Of a DNA stretch of 63,059 nucleotides, positions 63,012 to 63,059 are shown piece after piece; the stretch's first letter is position 1, and every line of letters starts with the position of its first letter. The notes under the pieces were generated by a model, which saw only the letters and a program-made list of their open reading frames with translations, ran no database searches and was not told where the DNA came from. The position numbers were made by a program, and so were the translations under genes. This stretch comes from a virus. The stretch is from positions 1-63,059 of the IMG/VR virus record IMGVR_UViG_3300025879_000020, one strand, 5' to 3'.

Positions 63012-63059
63012 CTTGCTCGATCACTACCCGTTCTTTCTTAGCGTGCAACATCTTTTGTA
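62992..63059 (-). CDS. gp16: Terminase small subunit gp16, C-terminal end (partial)
   Basis: An open frame enters from the right edge and ends KMLHAKKERVVIEQDAQDQE before TAA at 62994-62992. Position upstream of and overlapping gp17 makes it the C-terminus of the small terminase, which recognises DNA for packaging. Only about 21 residues are seen, so family similarity cannot be tested. Confidence 0.6.
   Translation of the reverse strand, partial: QKMLHAKKERVVIEQDAQDQE

Noticed and set aside
1-63059. CRISPR arrays, insertion sequences, integrase or attachment sites
   Set aside because: No regular spacer-repeat pattern, no transposase-like or integrase-like protein and no tRNA target found.

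Overview
This 63 kb window comes from the genome of a large tailed dsDNA phage of the T4 superfamily (a marine 'exo-T-even' myovirus). The evidence is the set of T4 core genes: DNA polymerase gp43, clamp gp45, clamp loader gp44/gp62, RegA, helicase gp41, UvsX, UvsY, UvsW, gp46/gp47, late sigma gp55, NrdA/NrdB, RNase H, terminase gp17, sheath gp18, tube gp19, portal gp20, gp67, protease gp21, scaffold gp22 and capsid gp23. To these are added genes typical of marine T4-like phages: phoH, hsp20, mazG, thyX, CobS/CobT-like, ClpP-like and a peroxiredoxin. No photosynthesis genes, tRNAs, integrase, insertion sequences or CRISPR arrays were seen. The host cannot be named. Every convincing gene is on the minus strand, genes abut or overlap, and no gap exceeds about 200 bp.

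Layout in transcription order (right to left). 63.0-53.0 kb: late packaging, tail and head genes, with TATAAATA late promoters. 53.0-47.2 kb: recombination and late sigma (uvsY, uvsW, gp55, gp47, gp46). 47.0-43.5 kb: a CobT-like VWA/metalloprotease-like protein and a CobS/MoxR-like AAA ATPase. 43.0-33.8 kb: replisome (gp45, small proteins, peroxiredoxin, gp44, dexA, gp62, regA, hsp20, gp43). 33.4-29.3 kb: a tightly coupled cassette of TET/JBP dioxygenase, TAGT-like glycosyltransferase, nucleotidyltransferase-kinase fusion and HAD phosphatase, read here as a DNA base hypermodification module. 29.3-23.5 kb: primase-like protein, uvsX, gp41, thyX. 22.4-14.9 kb: a late-type operon of proteins, several with N-termini resembling T4 capsid-targeting peptides (SFK-x-F/Y-LSE). 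14.8-12.8 kb: conserved small proteins and a likely spanin pair. 12.7-9.0 kb: nrdA, nrdB and glutaredoxin. 8.9-0 kb: RNase H, phoH, PD-(D/E)XK nuclease, ClpP-like protease, a metzincin and many small early proteins.

Regulation is unusually readable. Twenty near-identical early promoters (TTTACT, 16-17 bp, TATAAT, usually preceded by GG/GGG) can be placed. Nineteen are on the minus strand and one, at 50.63 kb, is on the plus strand and points into antisense sequence. Several are fused to intrinsic terminators. In one the -10 box is the loop of the terminator hairpin. Late promoters (TATAAATA) precede the head/tail genes and the 22.4 kb cassette.

The most interesting reading is functional. DNA polymerase, the TET-like dioxygenase and the glycosyltransferase end in near-identical peptides (SLEDFFV, SLEDFFG, TLDEFFG), and gp55 has SLELFMED near its end. 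These resemble the sliding-clamp-binding tails of T4 clamp clients, and the clamp itself (gp45) is encoded in the window. This suggests base modification by enzymes riding on the replication clamp. Separately, the 22.4-16.8 kb cassette may encode enzymes packaged in the capsid and injected with the DNA. Both are inferences from sequence. Database searches, structure prediction and experiments were not available.
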